From contig NZ_KB899377.1 in assembly GCF_000378185.1 (NCBI RefSeq), positions 124,001 through 188,000 on the forward strand: 64,000 nt of DNA. Direction: 5' to 3'. Below, one piece after another: positions 10,040 through 18,942 of this stretch. Each line of letters starts with the position of its first letter. Within the stretch, counting starts at the first letter, position 1. This DNA comes from Salinimonas chungwhensis DSM 16280 (lineage in GTDB: Bacteria; Pseudomonadota; Gammaproteobacteria; Enterobacterales; Alteromonadaceae). The position numbers and the translations under genes are program-made. Below the pieces are notes generated by a model. The model saw only the letters and a program-made list of their open reading frames with translations. It made no database searches and was not told where the DNA came from.

Positions 10040-11571
10040 CCCTGAGCAGTCACGATTATCTTAAAAAAATTCTGCTTGCGCCGGTCTACGATGTGGCGGT
10101 TACCAGCGATCTGGTTACCATGGCCAGCTTGTCGCACCAGGTGGGCAACACTGTATTTTTAAAGCGCGAGGACCAGCAACCGGTCAAATCTTTTAAGCTG
10201 CGGGGTGCTTATAACCGTATCTGCACCCTTTCACAGGCGCAGCAGCAGGCGGGGGTCATTGCTGCATCGGCCGGCAACCACGCCCAGGGACTTGCCTACG
10301 GCGCTAATGTTAAGGGTATTAAAGCTACAATTGTTATGCCTGAAACCACCCCGGACATTAAAGTGGATGCTGTGCGTCGGTTCGGGGGGCAGCAGGTCAC
10401 CGTTATTCAGCATGGCACCAGCTTCGATCAGGCCAGCGCTCACGCCAGAGCACTGGCTGACGAATACGGTTACACCTTTGTTCCACCCTTTGATGAACCC
10501 GACGTCATAGCCGGTCAGGGAACGGTTGCCCGTGAGCTGCTGGAACAAAATCCTAATCTGGATATGATTTTTGTGGCTGTGGGCGGAGGCGGTCTGGCAG
10601 CAGGCATCTCAGTTTATTTAAAGCAGTTAAAGCCGCAGATAAAAATTATTGCGGTGGAATCAGAAGAATCCGCCTGCTTTACTGCGGCTCGCAAGGCCGG
10701 TAAACCGGTGCCCTTACCGTCGGTAGGGATTTTTGCTGATGGCGTCGCGGTGAAAACCATGGGTCAGGAGACTTTTCGCCTGTGCAATGAGTACGTGGAT
10801 GAAATCATTACGGTCAGCAATGACGAAATCTGTGGCGCTATCAAGGATATATTTGATGACACCCGGGTTATTGCTGAGCCGGCGGGCGCGTTATCGGTTG
10901 CCGCCATCCGCAAATATGTGAAAGCGCATGGTATAACCGGCAAAAACATCGGTGGAATATTGTGCGGTGCGAATATTAATTTTCACACACTGCGTTATGT
11001 TTCTGAGCGCTGCGAACTGGCAGAGCAAAAAGAAGCGGTCTTTGCGGTAAAGCTTGATGAACGTCCCGGGGCATTCAAACAGTTTTGTGAAGCTCTTGGT
11101 GGCAAAAATATTACTGAGTTTAACTACCGGTATGGTAATGAGACCGAGGCGCATATTTTTGTGGGAGTAAAGCTAAAAGGCGGTCAGCCAGAGTTTTCAT
11201 CGCTGCAAAGCAACTTGACCGAGAAAGGTTTTGCGTGCTTCGATATGAGCGCCAACGAGCTGGCTAAATTGCATGTCAGACATATGGTCGGTGGGAGGCC
11301 GCCGACTATTTTGAATGAAACCGTCTTTGCGTTTGAATTTCCGGAATACCCCGGCGCCCTGATGAATTTTTTGAATACGCTGGGTGACAAGTGGAACATT
11401 ACGTTGTTTCATTATCGTAATCATGGTGCAGCCAAAGGGCTTGTGCTGGCTGGCTTTGATATACCGCCGCAGAGCAGAGAGGCGTTTGATGCCCATCTTC
11501 AGGCGCTAAATTATTCCTTTAACGATGTGACCGAGGATCCGGCGTACCAGTTCTTTCTTTCCGGCTCCTGA
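10036..11571 (+). CDS. ilvA: Biosynthetic threonine deaminase
   Basis: IlvA converts threonine to 2-oxobutyrate, the committed and isoleucine-inhibited step of isoleucine synthesis. The 511-residue length is that of the allosteric biosynthetic form. The N-terminal PLP domain has the Schiff-base lysine in [13 protein letters not shown] (about residue 55) and the phosphate-binding GGGGL near 185. The C-terminal third carries two ACT-like regulatory subdomains, beginning near [12 protein letters not shown] and [12 protein letters not shown]. Its ATGA overlap with ilvD and the lack of a promoter gap show it is the last gene of the operon. Confidence 0.96.
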   Translation: MTLSSHDYLKKILLAPVYDVAVTSDLVTMASLSHQVGNTVFLKREDQQPVKSFKLRGAYNRICTLSQAQQQAGVIAASAGNHAQGLAYGANVKGIKATIVMPETTPDIKVDAVRRFGGQQVTVIQHGTSFDQASAHARALADEYGYTFVPPFDEPDVIAGQGTVARELLEQNPNLDMIFVAVGGGGLAAGISVYLKQLKPQIKIIAVESEESACFTAARKAGKPVPLPSVGIFADGVAVKTMGQETFRLCNEYVDEIITVSNDEICGAIKDIFDDTRVIAEPAGALSVAAIRKYVKAHGITGKNIGGILCGANINFHTLRYVSERCELAEQKEAVFAVKLDERPGAFKQFCEALGGKNITEFNYRYGNETEAHIFVGVKLKGGQPEFSSLQSNLTEKGFACFDMSANELAKLHVRHMVGGRPPTILNETVFAFEFPEYPGALMNFLNTLGDKWNITLFHYRNHGAAKGLVLAGFDIPPQSREAFDAHLQALNYSFNDVTEDPAYQFFLSGS

Positions 11572-11586
11572 ATAGCTGAAAAAGTA

Positions 11587-11610
11587 TGCTGCCCGTTTAC
11601 CGGGCGGCAT
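11587..11610. terminator. Possible hairpin between convergent ilvA and Kelch gene
   Basis: An imperfect hairpin (GCCCG, TTTAC loop, CGGGC, with flanking TGC and GCA) lies 15 bases after ilvA and overlaps the end of the minus-strand gene. No strong T run follows on either strand, so termination is uncertain. Confidence 0.35.
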
Positions 11611-12592
11611 CAGTTAATTCTTGACGTGTAAATACCTGAATAGCATCAAGTACCTTAACCCCGGGTTGCAGCCCGCCAATCACGTAAATTTTATCATTAA
11701 TGGTGGTAGCCTGGTTATGTCTGCTGGCTAGCAATTTCAGATCGGCTTCACGCCACTGCTGTGACGCAAAGTCAAAGACCAGTGTTGCTGTAAGATTGGT
11801 ATAATGACCAAAGGTAAAAAGCTTGTCATCCCAAACTGTGGCCGAGTGGGCGCTCAACGGATGCGGTAGCGCTGGCAACCTTGTCCAGGTATTGGTTTGC
11901 GGGTCGAACTGCTCAAACGATGTAACGGCACTGTTGCCATCATACCCCCCGACGACATAAATTTTTCCTTTAAAAGCGACCGCAGTGGTTTCTTTTGCCG
12001 AGGGCATGGGCGGTCCCAACGACCAGCTATCAGAAGCGATGTCATACACTGCCATTGCCGATGAGCGCTTCATTTGTTTGGTTTCCCAATCGCGATGGCC
12101 GCCCCCTATGACATAGATTTTACCATCAAGATACACAGCAGCATTGATGCGGGTGGGATAAGGCAACTCCGCAGCATAAGAAATTGTGCGACTGCGGGTA
12201 TCGAAAATTTCTACGCGAGTTTCATAGGAGTAGTCGCTGTCTTCATGGGAAATTCCACCAATCAGATAAATATGATGGGCTTCATCGTAGACCGCTGAAA
12301 AGTAGCGGCGAGGTAAGATATGATCGTGCATGACCTGAACATTTTCAGTGGCAGGATCAATGATTTCTACATCGCCCAGCCATTCTTCATCACCTGAACC
12401 ACCAAATACGTAAATCGCATCACCGTCATTGGCAATACCGGCACCAAAACGTGGGGTCTCAAGTGAAAAGGGCAAGTCGGTATCAAAATCTGAAGCTGGT
12501 GAGGGGTCAGTGTGGGAGGAGTGACTGCTAGTGCAGGCGCTTAACACAACAACTGCCGCTATCAGCAGACAGCTCGGTAAAAAATGTGTCAT
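11597..12592 (-). CDS. Kelch-repeat lipoprotein
   Basis: The 331-residue product begins with a lipoprotein signal peptide ending in the lipobox LSAC (about residues 16-20), so it should be acylated and anchored in an envelope membrane. The rest is a Kelch beta-propeller: about six repeats containing glycine pairs in contexts such as IYVFGGS, IYLIGGI, IYVIGGG, IYVVGGY and IYVIGGL, each followed by a blade core ending in W or F. Kelch propellers usually bind proteins or sugars; no catalytic site is visible. The start at 12592 has AAGGA six bases upstream. It follows plsB after a strong terminator, so it probably has its own promoter. Function unknown. Confidence 0.85.
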   Translation of the reverse strand: MTHFLPSCLLIAAVVVLSACTSSHSSHTDPSPASDFDTDLPFSLETPRFGAGIANDGDAIYVFGGSGDEEWLGDVEIIDPATENVQVMHDHILPRRYFSAVYDEAHHIYLIGGISHEDSDYSYETRVEIFDTRSRTISYAAELPYPTRINAAVYLDGKIYVIGGGHRDWETKQMKRSSAMAVYDIASDSWSLGPPMPSAKETTAVAFKGKIYVVGGYDGNSAVTSFEQFDPQTNTWTRLPALPHPLSAHSATVWDDKLFTFGHYTNLTATLVFDFASQQWREADLKLLASRHNQATTINDKIYVIGGLQPGVKVLDAIQVFTRQELTDAAR

Positions 12593-12623
12593 TGATATCC
12601 TTTTGACTTTCCATTGCGAATAC

Positions 12624-12653
12624 AAAAACCGGCAGTACATAAAATACCGCCGG
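12624..12653 (-). terminator. Rho-independent terminator of plsB
   Basis: On the minus strand CCGGCGGTA pairs with TACTGCCGG (one G-U pair) across a seven-base loop and is followed by TTTTTGT. It lies between plsB and the Kelch gene. Confidence 0.8.
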
Positions 12654-12664
12654 ACTACTATAAG

Positions 12665-15109
12665 TTAATGTAGCGCAACATTTTCTAGGTGCTGAATAAT
12701 TTCCGGCCAAACCAGCGCCATAACGTCTTTACGCAAAGCTGCACTTTCTTCAGAGTACTTTAAACTCCCGTCTGAGGTAGAGTCCAGCCAGTGATTCTCT
12801 CGCAGAGCGTTGATAAAACTGGATAATACGTTTTTGTCGTAGAATTCCGGCGAGCTCATGCCGTACAGTGTCGATAAGCGTTCGGCAACTTTTCGACTGG
12901 TGCGTTCAAGCTCAGTGCGTGAAATAACCCGCTCTTTTTCAATAATTGTCAGTACCACAGCATAGCGCTGAAAGGTTTCCTGCATACATCTGCTTAGCAA
13001 CCAGGCTGAGTGATAATCTTTATTGCTGGGCTCGGGTGGATGCAAAGATTTATCTTTTTGTCTGAGTAGCCCCTGTTCCAGCATTTGATTAATCAGTTTG
13101 TCGGTATATGCCAGTGCCTGGTCCTGGGTCATGTGTATAAACAATTCGCGTTGCAGCAACGGATATAATGCTGCAACCAGTTGCAGCACATAGTCCCGGC
13201 GACAAGAACGATGGGCAAATACAGCCGACATGATAATGCCCGGTAACGCAAACAGGTGGAGTATATTGTTGCGGTAGTAGGTCAAAAGAACCGCTGAGTC
13301 AGGCTTTGGCTGGATTAGTCTGCCGTAACCGTCATTACTTACTGAAAAGCGGTTCAGGCTCAGAACGTGCGAAAGAATTTGCTCATCAGATTCCTCCGGT
13401 ACTGTGGCATCATCTGAAAATGGCGCTTCTCGTAACATTGTCATAAAGGCACTTAAAGAGTGCTGCAGTTCATCCTGACTCATGGTCTTATTTTTTGATG
13501 AAAGCAGGCAGAGCGCCGATAACGCCATTCCATTTATCGCGGCAGAACGATTAATCCGCAACATTACTTCATGGGCGAGCTCATTCACCATAGGCGTTAA
13601 CCACGTTGGTTTTTTGTCAGGATCAGAAGGCACACGATCCCGCCAGTGTGGTAACTGCTTTTCCATAAAACTGTTTAGGTGAATTGGCTCACCAAAATTG
13701 ACATAACCATACCCATAATTTTTGAGCTTTCTTAACGCAGAGAAAACCTGCAGATTGGACTCTTTTTTCTTACCGCTGCCTTTGAGTTCTTTCAGATAGC
13801 TTTTGACCTCCATGACATTCTCATACCCGATATAAACGGGCACGATGCTTACCGGCCTGTTGACCCCCTTGAGCATCGCCTGCATGGTCATGGCGAGCAT
13901 GCCGGTTTTTGGTGGGATAAGACGCCCTGTGCGGCTGCGACCGCCTTCTGGATAATATTTTACCGAATAGCCTTTGTTGAACAGTAACTCCAGGTATTCT
14001 CGAAAAACAGCAGTATACAACTTATTACCAGCAAAACTGCGGCGTAGAAAAAACGCGCCTCCACGACGAAATATCTTACCTACAGGCCAGAAATTAAGAT
14101 TTATTCCGGCCGCGATATGAGGAGTAACCATACCCTCATGATAAATAACATAGGTAAGCAGCAAATAATCCATATGACTGCGATGGCAGGGCACATAGAT
14201 TATTTCATGGCCGTTTCTGGCCAGTTCCCGGACACGCTCGCTGTGATGAACGCTAATGCCGTTATAAATCTTATTCCAGATGCGCGTTAACAGCCGGTCA
14301 CCAACCCGTATCAATCCTTCGCGGTAATCGGCGGCAATTTCATCAATATAAAGCCGGGCGTTTTGGCGTGCTTTTTCCGGAGAACTTTTTTTGCTTTTAC
14401 CATCTTCAATAATGGCTCGCTTTACGGATTCTGCACCAAGCACCGCATTATAGAGTTCCTCGCGTTCCAATAACGTAGGCCCAGTCATATTCTGGCGCTT
14501 ACGATGAAAGTGGGTACTTGCTAACCTGACAAGCTTGTGAGCCAGCTGAGCATCACTGCCATGAAGCGTCGACATAGCATTGGCGGAAACTGATTTACTG
14601 AAACTGATAAAATTATCCCGGCCCAGAAAACATACGATAAAAAACTTTCTCAGCCAGCTGGGTGTGGCCGCATCGGCGATAAGATCACTAAAGCCCGGCT
14701 TGCCTTTACCAGGTGCTCGCCCCCATGAGATAAATACCGGTACAACCTGCACATCAAGTTGGGGGTTGTCGCGATGAAGATGGAACAAGTCGGTAAATAC
14801 CGTTTCAATATCGGTTTTGGCTTTGCCGTTCATGCGAACCGGTTGGGTTCGGCGCAAAAATAATGAGGTAGGGTACGCTTTGTCGCCCAACAACACTTCA
14901 TCAGTGGGACTGGGTAGCCCCATCTTTGTTGTGGCCTGGCGAAGCGCCAGTTGGTCAGTAATGGAATTACTCGGCAGCAAATAAATAATAGGTTTATTGC
15001 TGTCTATGCCAAGCTCGGTTTCCAGGTTTGTGGGAATTGTATGAGGCTTGACCAGCCACTTAACGGGATAATGAAACACTGATAGTAGCGTTCTGCGTAT
15101 CCACGACAT
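12665..15109 (-). CDS. plsB: Glycerol-3-phosphate 1-O-acyltransferase
   Basis: PlsB makes lysophosphatidic acid from glycerol-3-phosphate and acyl-CoA or acyl-ACP, the first step of phospholipid synthesis, at the inner membrane. The 814-residue length is typical. All four acyltransferase blocks are visible in the middle of the protein: HRSHMD (catalytic H-X4-D, near residue 310), GAFFLRR, PEGGRSRTG and VPVYIGYE. The start at 15109 has AGGA eight bases upstream. The terminator after the gene isolates it from the Kelch gene. Confidence 0.96.
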   Translation of the reverse strand: MSWIRRTLLSVFHYPVKWLVKPHTIPTNLETELGIDSNKPIIYLLPSNSITDQLALRQATTKMGLPSPTDEVLLGDKAYPTSLFLRRTQPVRMNGKAKTDIETVFTDLFHLHRDNPQLDVQVVPVFISWGRAPGKGKPGFSDLIADAATPSWLRKFFIVCFLGRDNFISFSKSVSANAMSTLHGSDAQLAHKLVRLASTHFHRKRQNMTGPTLLEREELYNAVLGAESVKRAIIEDGKSKKSSPEKARQNARLYIDEIAADYREGLIRVGDRLLTRIWNKIYNGISVHHSERVRELARNGHEIIYVPCHRSHMDYLLLTYVIYHEGMVTPHIAAGINLNFWPVGKIFRRGGAFFLRRSFAGNKLYTAVFREYLELLFNKGYSVKYYPEGGRSRTGRLIPPKTGMLAMTMQAMLKGVNRPVSIVPVYIGYENVMEVKSYLKELKGSGKKKESNLQVFSALRKLKNYGYGYVNFGEPIHLNSFMEKQLPHWRDRVPSDPDKKPTWLTPMVNELAHEVMLRINRSAAINGMALSALCLLSSKNKTMSQDELQHSLSAFMTMLREAPFSDDATVPEESDEQILSHVLSLNRFSVSNDGYGRLIQPKPDSAVLLTYYRNNILHLFALPGIIMSAVFAHRSCRRDYVLQLVAALYPLLQRELFIHMTQDQALAYTDKLINQMLEQGLLRQKDKSLHPPEPSNKDYHSAWLLSRCMQETFQRYAVVLTIIEKERVISRTELERTSRKVAERLSTLYGMSSPEFYDKNVLSSFINALRENHWLDSTSDGSLKYSEESAALRKDVMALVWPEIIQHLENVALH

Positions 15110-15203
15110 GAAAAAAATCCTGTATAGAAAAAACCGGCGCAGTGTACCATAAGTTTTTCGTAATACTTACAACAGGCCTCAGAGTAAACGTGCGGTAAGC
15201 CAG

Positions 15204-15614
15204 CTACGTGCGAAGTTTGGCCACAGCACTGCCTGCAGCGGCCAAAATACAGGTCGCAACAGATCCCCAAAGCCAGTCAATTACAGTCATATTCAACGGC
15301 CAGCCGGCGACAATTGAGTACGCCGTCAGATTGTACGTACCATAAGCTGTGGCGCCTAAAACAAAGCCGTAAAATGCAGCAGTACCAACAGGCTTATGAA
15401 TATTTGGAATCACCGTCAATATTACAACTGACAAGCAATAAAGCAGGTAAAACAGAATCCAGGGCCAGGTAATAAACTGAGCGCGTAAAAGCCCTTCAAA
15501 ATTTTCGACATACATTGGCATCGCGATAACTCCCAGCCAAATTCCATCCAGAACACCGAATGCAATAAGAACCGCAAGATAAGCTAAAGCGAATGTTGAA
15601 ATTTTTGTCTTCAT
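15204..15614 (-). CDS. DUF2177 family inner-membrane protein
   Basis: This is a 136-residue, four-helix membrane protein. The pattern of FGVLDGIWLG in the first helix, a central GATAYGTYNLTAYS segment and WLWGS in the last helix matches the DUF2177 family. No catalytic or transport function is established for the family, and none is visible. It lies upstream of plsB on the same strand, 94 bases away, and could share transcription with it. Confidence 0.82.
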   Translation of the reverse strand: MKTKISTFALAYLAVLIAFGVLDGIWLGVIAMPMYVENFEGLLRAQFITWPWILFYLLYCLSVVILTVIPNIHKPVGTAAFYGFVLGATAYGTYNLTAYSIVAGWPLNMTVIDWLWGSVATCILAAAGSAVAKLRT

Positions 15615-15670
15615 AAGACTGGTAACGCAGAGAGGAAGGGTTTGGTTCAGTGTGACAGATAAACAAGACT

Positions 15671-15704
15671 AAAAAAATATAGAGCCTGAAAGATCAGGCT
15701 CTAT
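15671..15704 (-). terminator. Rho-independent terminator after the PEP-CTERM-like gene
   Basis: An 11-base perfect stem (ATAGAGCCTGA with TCAGGCTCTAT, 15679-15704) is followed on the minus strand by a run of seven T. It ends the gene at 15717-16400. Confidence 0.88.
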
Positions 15705-15716
15705 CGAAACGCTTTT

Positions 15717-16400
15717 TCATTTTGTGATGCGACGAGCAGCTAACAGCCCAAAGCCCATTAGCGAAAGCAGCGCTGTGGCAGGGGCAGGAACAGAAGCCGG
15801 CTCTAATTCAAGGGCTTTCATGGAAAGCTGCACGCGGCCTTCTGGTTTTATTACATTACTATCAGCCGTCCAGCTAAAGTTAAGGGTGCCAGCAACAGAC
15901 GTAAATTCAGCAAAGTCTTCCAAAGCAAAGGTAAAGCCACCGCTTTGTGCGCCCTCTGCCAGGGCTACTTGTTGACCGTTTACTGTTGTGGATACTGACA
16001 CATCATTCATTTGAGAACGACCAGACTGCCTGATAAAAAACTCCAGGCCGTTCCAGGTACCTTCCTCGGCGATGTTTTGTAAAGTGATACCGTCGAACGT
16101 CAGCGTAGTTGTACCAGAGTTGGCCAGGCTCAGACTCCAGTCAAAGCTTTGGTTATAATCAAAATCGGCCTTCCAGTCATAGTCTTCGGAAATAATATTA
16201 GTATCTTTACCTTTGCGCAGAAAAATATCTTTGCCCTGCTGCCCACCAGTGCCGGCAGCATTGATATCTTGTGAAACTTTGAACTCAGTGGTGAAAAGTG
16301 TATTTACTAATACCGGGGATTCAACCTCGACCAGTGCAGCTGATGCTGCGCTACTCAATATCATACCTAATGCGAAAACACTTGCTACTGACTTTTTCAT
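15717..16400 (-). CDS. Exported protein with PEP-CTERM-like sorting tail
   Basis: The 227-residue product has an N-terminal signal peptide (MKKSVASVFALGM, cleavage expected near ASAALV). A beta-rich extracellular-looking domain follows. The C-terminal tail has a VPAPATALLSLMG-type motif, then a short hydrophobic helix and a basic end (AARRITK). That is the architecture of PEP-CTERM proteins, which the exosortase/EpsH system cuts and sorts to the surface, but the usual Pro-Glu-Pro reads Pro-Ala-Pro here. No exosortase gene is in the window. The start at 16400 has AAGGA ten bases upstream. The function of the globular part is unknown. Confidence 0.78.
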   Translation of the reverse strand: MKKSVASVFALGMILSSAASAALVEVESPVLVNTLFTTEFKVSQDINAAGTGGQQGKDIFLRKGKDTNIISEDYDWKADFDYNQSFDWSLSLANSGTTTLTFDGITLQNIAEEGTWNGLEFFIRQSGRSQMNDVSVSTTVNGQQVALAEGAQSGGFTFALEDFAEFTSVAGTLNFSWTADSNVIKPEGRVQLSMKALELEPASVPAPATALLSLMGFGLLAARRITK

Positions 16401-16670
16401 CTGAACATCCTTACTTCTGATTATACATATATGCGGCAATACGTTTGCCAGCGATTACGCTATTGTCGCCATTTCCGTGCCATATTTTTATCATATTGAA
16501 AATTAAGGGTTATTTTTATTTTTCTATAGCCGCTCAGTGGTAGGTGTAAAAAGTAGCGACACCCTGTTTTTCAGTTTTCATACCTAATAGTGTTAAATAG
16601 AATTGGTTCAACATTCCTGCCCGAATAAATGAAAATTGCGGAAAACCAGTGCCCTGCGAGTATCCGCGGC

Positions 16671-16698
16671 TTGCCAAATTCATTTGCATGTATATACT
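16671..16698 (+). promoter_or_regulatory. Predicted lexA promoter
   Basis: TTGCCA at 16671-16676 and TATACT at 16693-16698 are separated by 16 bases and resemble sigma-70 -35 and -10 boxes. They lie just upstream of the SOS box and lexA. Confidence 0.6.
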
Positions 16699-16709
16699 CT
16701 GCAGGATAA

Positions 16710-16725
16710 CTGTATGGAAAACCAG
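16710..16725 (+). promoter_or_regulatory. SOS box (LexA operator) of lexA
   Basis: CTG, ten A/T-rich bases and CAG (16710-16725) fit the gammaproteobacterial LexA operator CTG-N10-CAG. It lies between the predicted -10 box and the lexA start, which would let LexA repress its own gene. Only one clear copy is visible; E. coli has two. Confidence 0.75.
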
Positions 16726-16732
16726 GCTGTGT

Positions 16733-17362
16733 ATGCGTCCACTTACCCCCAGACAAACTGAAGTTCTCGAACTGATTAAAACCAATATGCGCGAGACCGG
16801 CATGCCTCCTACCCGCGCTGAAATTGCCAGTCGCCTCGGCTTTCGTTCAGCCAATGCGGCAGAGGAGCATCTTAAAGCGCTGGCCAGAAAAGGGGTGATT
16901 GAGATATTAGCCGGGACGTCACGAGGAATACGTCTGACGACACCTCTGGAAGAAGAAGCCAGTAATGACGAGCCGGGATTGCCTTTAATTGGGCGCGTGG
17001 CCGCCGGGGAGCCCATTCTGGCTCAGGAACATATTGAAAGCCACTACCACGTGGACCCCAATTTGTTTAAACCCCATGCTGATTTTCTGCTGCGGGTCGA
17101 TGGCATGAGTATGAAGGACATCGGCATTCTGGATGGTGATTTACTTGCTGTACACAGAACCACGGATATTCATAATGGTCAGGTTGTGGTGGCCCGGGTA
17201 GAAGACGACGTCACTGTGAAGCGTTTCGAAAAACGCGGGCACGAAGTTTTGTTGCATGCTGAAAATGATGAGTTTGCCCCGATTAAAGTTGATTTAACCG
17301 CTCAGGCACTATCTATCGAGGGGCTTGCTGTGGGCGTTATTCGCAACGCCGACTGGATGTAA
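16733..17362 (+). CDS. lexA: LexA repressor / SOS autoprotease
   Basis: LexA represses DNA-damage genes and cleaves itself when stimulated by RecA-ssDNA filaments. The 209-residue protein starts [15 protein letters not shown] and has the winged-helix DNA-binding domain ([15 protein letters not shown], about residues 24-38). The Ala-Gly cleavage bond is in RVAAGEP (near residue 90), the nucleophile Ser in DGMSMKD and the Lys in DDVTVKRF. The ATG at 16733 matches the E. coli N-terminus; the frame is open 28 codons upstream but those would read through the promoter and operator. Confidence 0.97.
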   Translation: MRPLTPRQTEVLELIKTNMRETGMPPTRAEIASRLGFRSANAAEEHLKALARKGVIEILAGTSRGIRLTTPLEEEASNDEPGLPLIGRVAAGEPILAQEHIESHYHVDPNLFKPHADFLLRVDGMSMKDIGILDGDLLAVHRTTDIHNGQVVVARVEDDVTVKRFEKRGHEVLLHAENDEFAPIKVDLTAQALSIEGLAVGVIRNADWM

Positions 17363-17379
17363 TTTAATACCTCTATCAA

Positions 17380-17415
17380 CTGCAGCGATTTTACTCGCTG
17401 CAGTGTGGTCCTTTT
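17380..17415 (+). terminator. Probable terminator of lexA
   Basis: CTGCAGCGA and TCGCTGCAG form a nine-base stem around a six-base loop (17380-17403), followed by a broken T-rich stretch. Confidence 0.65.
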
Positions 17416-17784
17416 TGTTTTATCCCAGCCTTTCCCTGATAAGAATTTTTGCAGGTGCGTATAAACCTCGCTTTTATGGATTGAACAAAGTTTACGCTTT
17501 ACGTCCCTAGCGCGTTTAACGCAGATCCTTTTTAGAAATAACCACCAAATCACATCCATTTTTCTTTTCCAAAAGACTCCCCTAGATCAACCGCTTGCTA
17601 ATTTTTTGCACAAAATTTTCTTAAATGACTAGACTCGGCGTTAAATTTGTTTAATTCTTATACTGTCATTTACATAATGATAACAAAAAGATAAACGATC
17701 AAATGCACATAAGATCGCACAATTTTTTCGAGTCCATGGTCGATAAAGTCGCCTTCCATGATTCGTCCATCACGGAGGTGTTGA
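17416..17784. other. Non-coding leader region of the cytochrome oxidase cluster
   Basis: About 370 A/T-rich bases without a credible gene separate the lexA terminator from coxB. A TATACT at 17659-17664 could be a -10 box, but I see no matching -35 box. The only open frame (17670-17888, minus) is antisense to coxB and looks spurious. This stretch presumably holds the cox promoter. I see no clear Fnr or ArcA site. Confidence 0.5.
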
Positions 17785-18933
17785 GTGAAAAAGCTCGCGA
17801 GTATCGCAATGATGGTTTTGGGAACTCTTTCAGTATCATTTGTCAGCCGGGCAGATACACAGGCTGTTTCTGATATTAACCTGCGCAAAGGAGTGACTGA
17901 TATCAGCGGTCAGGTTTACGACCTGCACATGTTGATGTTTCTTATCTGTGTCGGAATTGCCGTGGTGGTCTTCGGCATAATGTTTGTATCCATGTATCTG
18001 CATCGTAAGTCTCGCGGTGCCAAACCAGCCAAGTTTCACGAAAGCGTTAAAGTTGAAGTGGCCTGGACCATTGTTCCTTTCCTGATACTTATCTTCATGG
18101 CGGTCCCGGCTGCTAATACCCTTATCGCGATGGAAGATACTTCTGAAGCTGATCTCACCGTGCTGGTAACCGGCTCACAGTGGAAGTGGCATTACCGTTA
18201 CATGGATTCAGAGGTTTCCTTTTACTCCCTGTTGGCCACGCAGCGTGAACAAATCAATAACCGGTTCGAAAAAAGTGAAAATTATTTGCTCGAGGTAGAT
18301 AAGCCGCTGGTCATCCCAACAGATAAAAAAGTGCGTTTTTTAATCACTTCAGACGATGTAATTCACTCGTGGTGGGTGCCAGACTTTGCCATCAAAAAGG
18401 ATGCTAACCCCGGGTTTATTAACGAAGCCTGGACTCGGGTCAATGAACCAGGTTTATACCGTGGGCAATGTGCCGAATTATGTGGCAAGGACCATGGGTT
18501 TATGCCCATTGTGGTAATCGCTAAAGAGCCTGCCGAGTTTGCCTCCTGGATCGGAGAGCAAGAGGAGATTCAACGTAAGGCAAGAGAAGAAGAGCAGCGC
18601 TTATTGTCGATGAATATGAGCATGGATGCGCTTATGGAGGAAGGTAAAAAAGTTTACAACGCAACGTGTGCATCTTGTCATATGCCAAACGGTGAAGGAT
18701 TACCCGGAACGTTTCCTGCGCTTAAAGGCAGTGCAATTGCGTTAGAAGATATGCAGGGGCATCTGGACATTGTAGTAAACGGTAAAACCGGTACCGCAAT
18801 GCAGGCCTTCGGCAAAATGCTGTCGCTCAAAGAATTAGCCGCAGTAATTACCTATGAACGCAACGCCTGGGGCAATGACACCGGGGACATCGTACAACCA
18901 AAAGATGTCGACGCATTCAATAAAGGGCAATAG
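17785..18933 (+). CDS. coxB: Cytochrome c oxidase subunit II with fused cytochrome c domain
   Basis: Subunit II carries the CuA centre that takes electrons from cytochrome c. The 382 residues show a signal peptide (to about residue 24), two membrane helices (near 45-70 and 90-112), and a periplasmic cupredoxin domain with the CuA motif CAELCGKDHGFM. A C-terminal c-type cytochrome domain has the heme motif CASCH (near residue 295), so this is the caa3/cbaa3-like fused type. The GTG start has a strong GGAGGTG upstream. It heads the cox gene cluster. Confidence 0.96.
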   Translation: MKKLASIAMMVLGTLSVSFVSRADTQAVSDINLRKGVTDISGQVYDLHMLMFLICVGIAVVVFGIMFVSMYLHRKSRGAKPAKFHESVKVEVAWTIVPFLILIFMAVPAANTLIAMEDTSEADLTVLVTGSQWKWHYRYMDSEVSFYSLLATQREQINNRFEKSENYLLEVDKPLVIPTDKKVRFLITSDDVIHSWWVPDFAIKKDANPGFINEAWTRVNEPGLYRGQCAELCGKDHGFMPIVVIAKEPAEFASWIGEQEEIQRKAREEEQRLLSMNMSMDALMEEGKKVYNATCASCHMPNGEGLPGTFPALKGSAIALEDMQGHLDIVVNGKTGTAMQAFGKMLSLKELAAVITYERNAWGNDTGDIVQPKDVDAFNKGQ

Positions 18934-18942
18934 GAGAGCATC

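Noticed and set aside
16687..16703. Second SOS box candidate (TGTATATACTCTGCAG region) before lexA
   Set aside because: The half-sites are one base too far apart and the left CTG reads ATG; it better fits the -10 box.
17670..17888. Small minus-strand frame before coxB
   Set aside because: It is partly antisense to the coxB signal peptide and lacks a ribosome-binding site and any recognisable motif.
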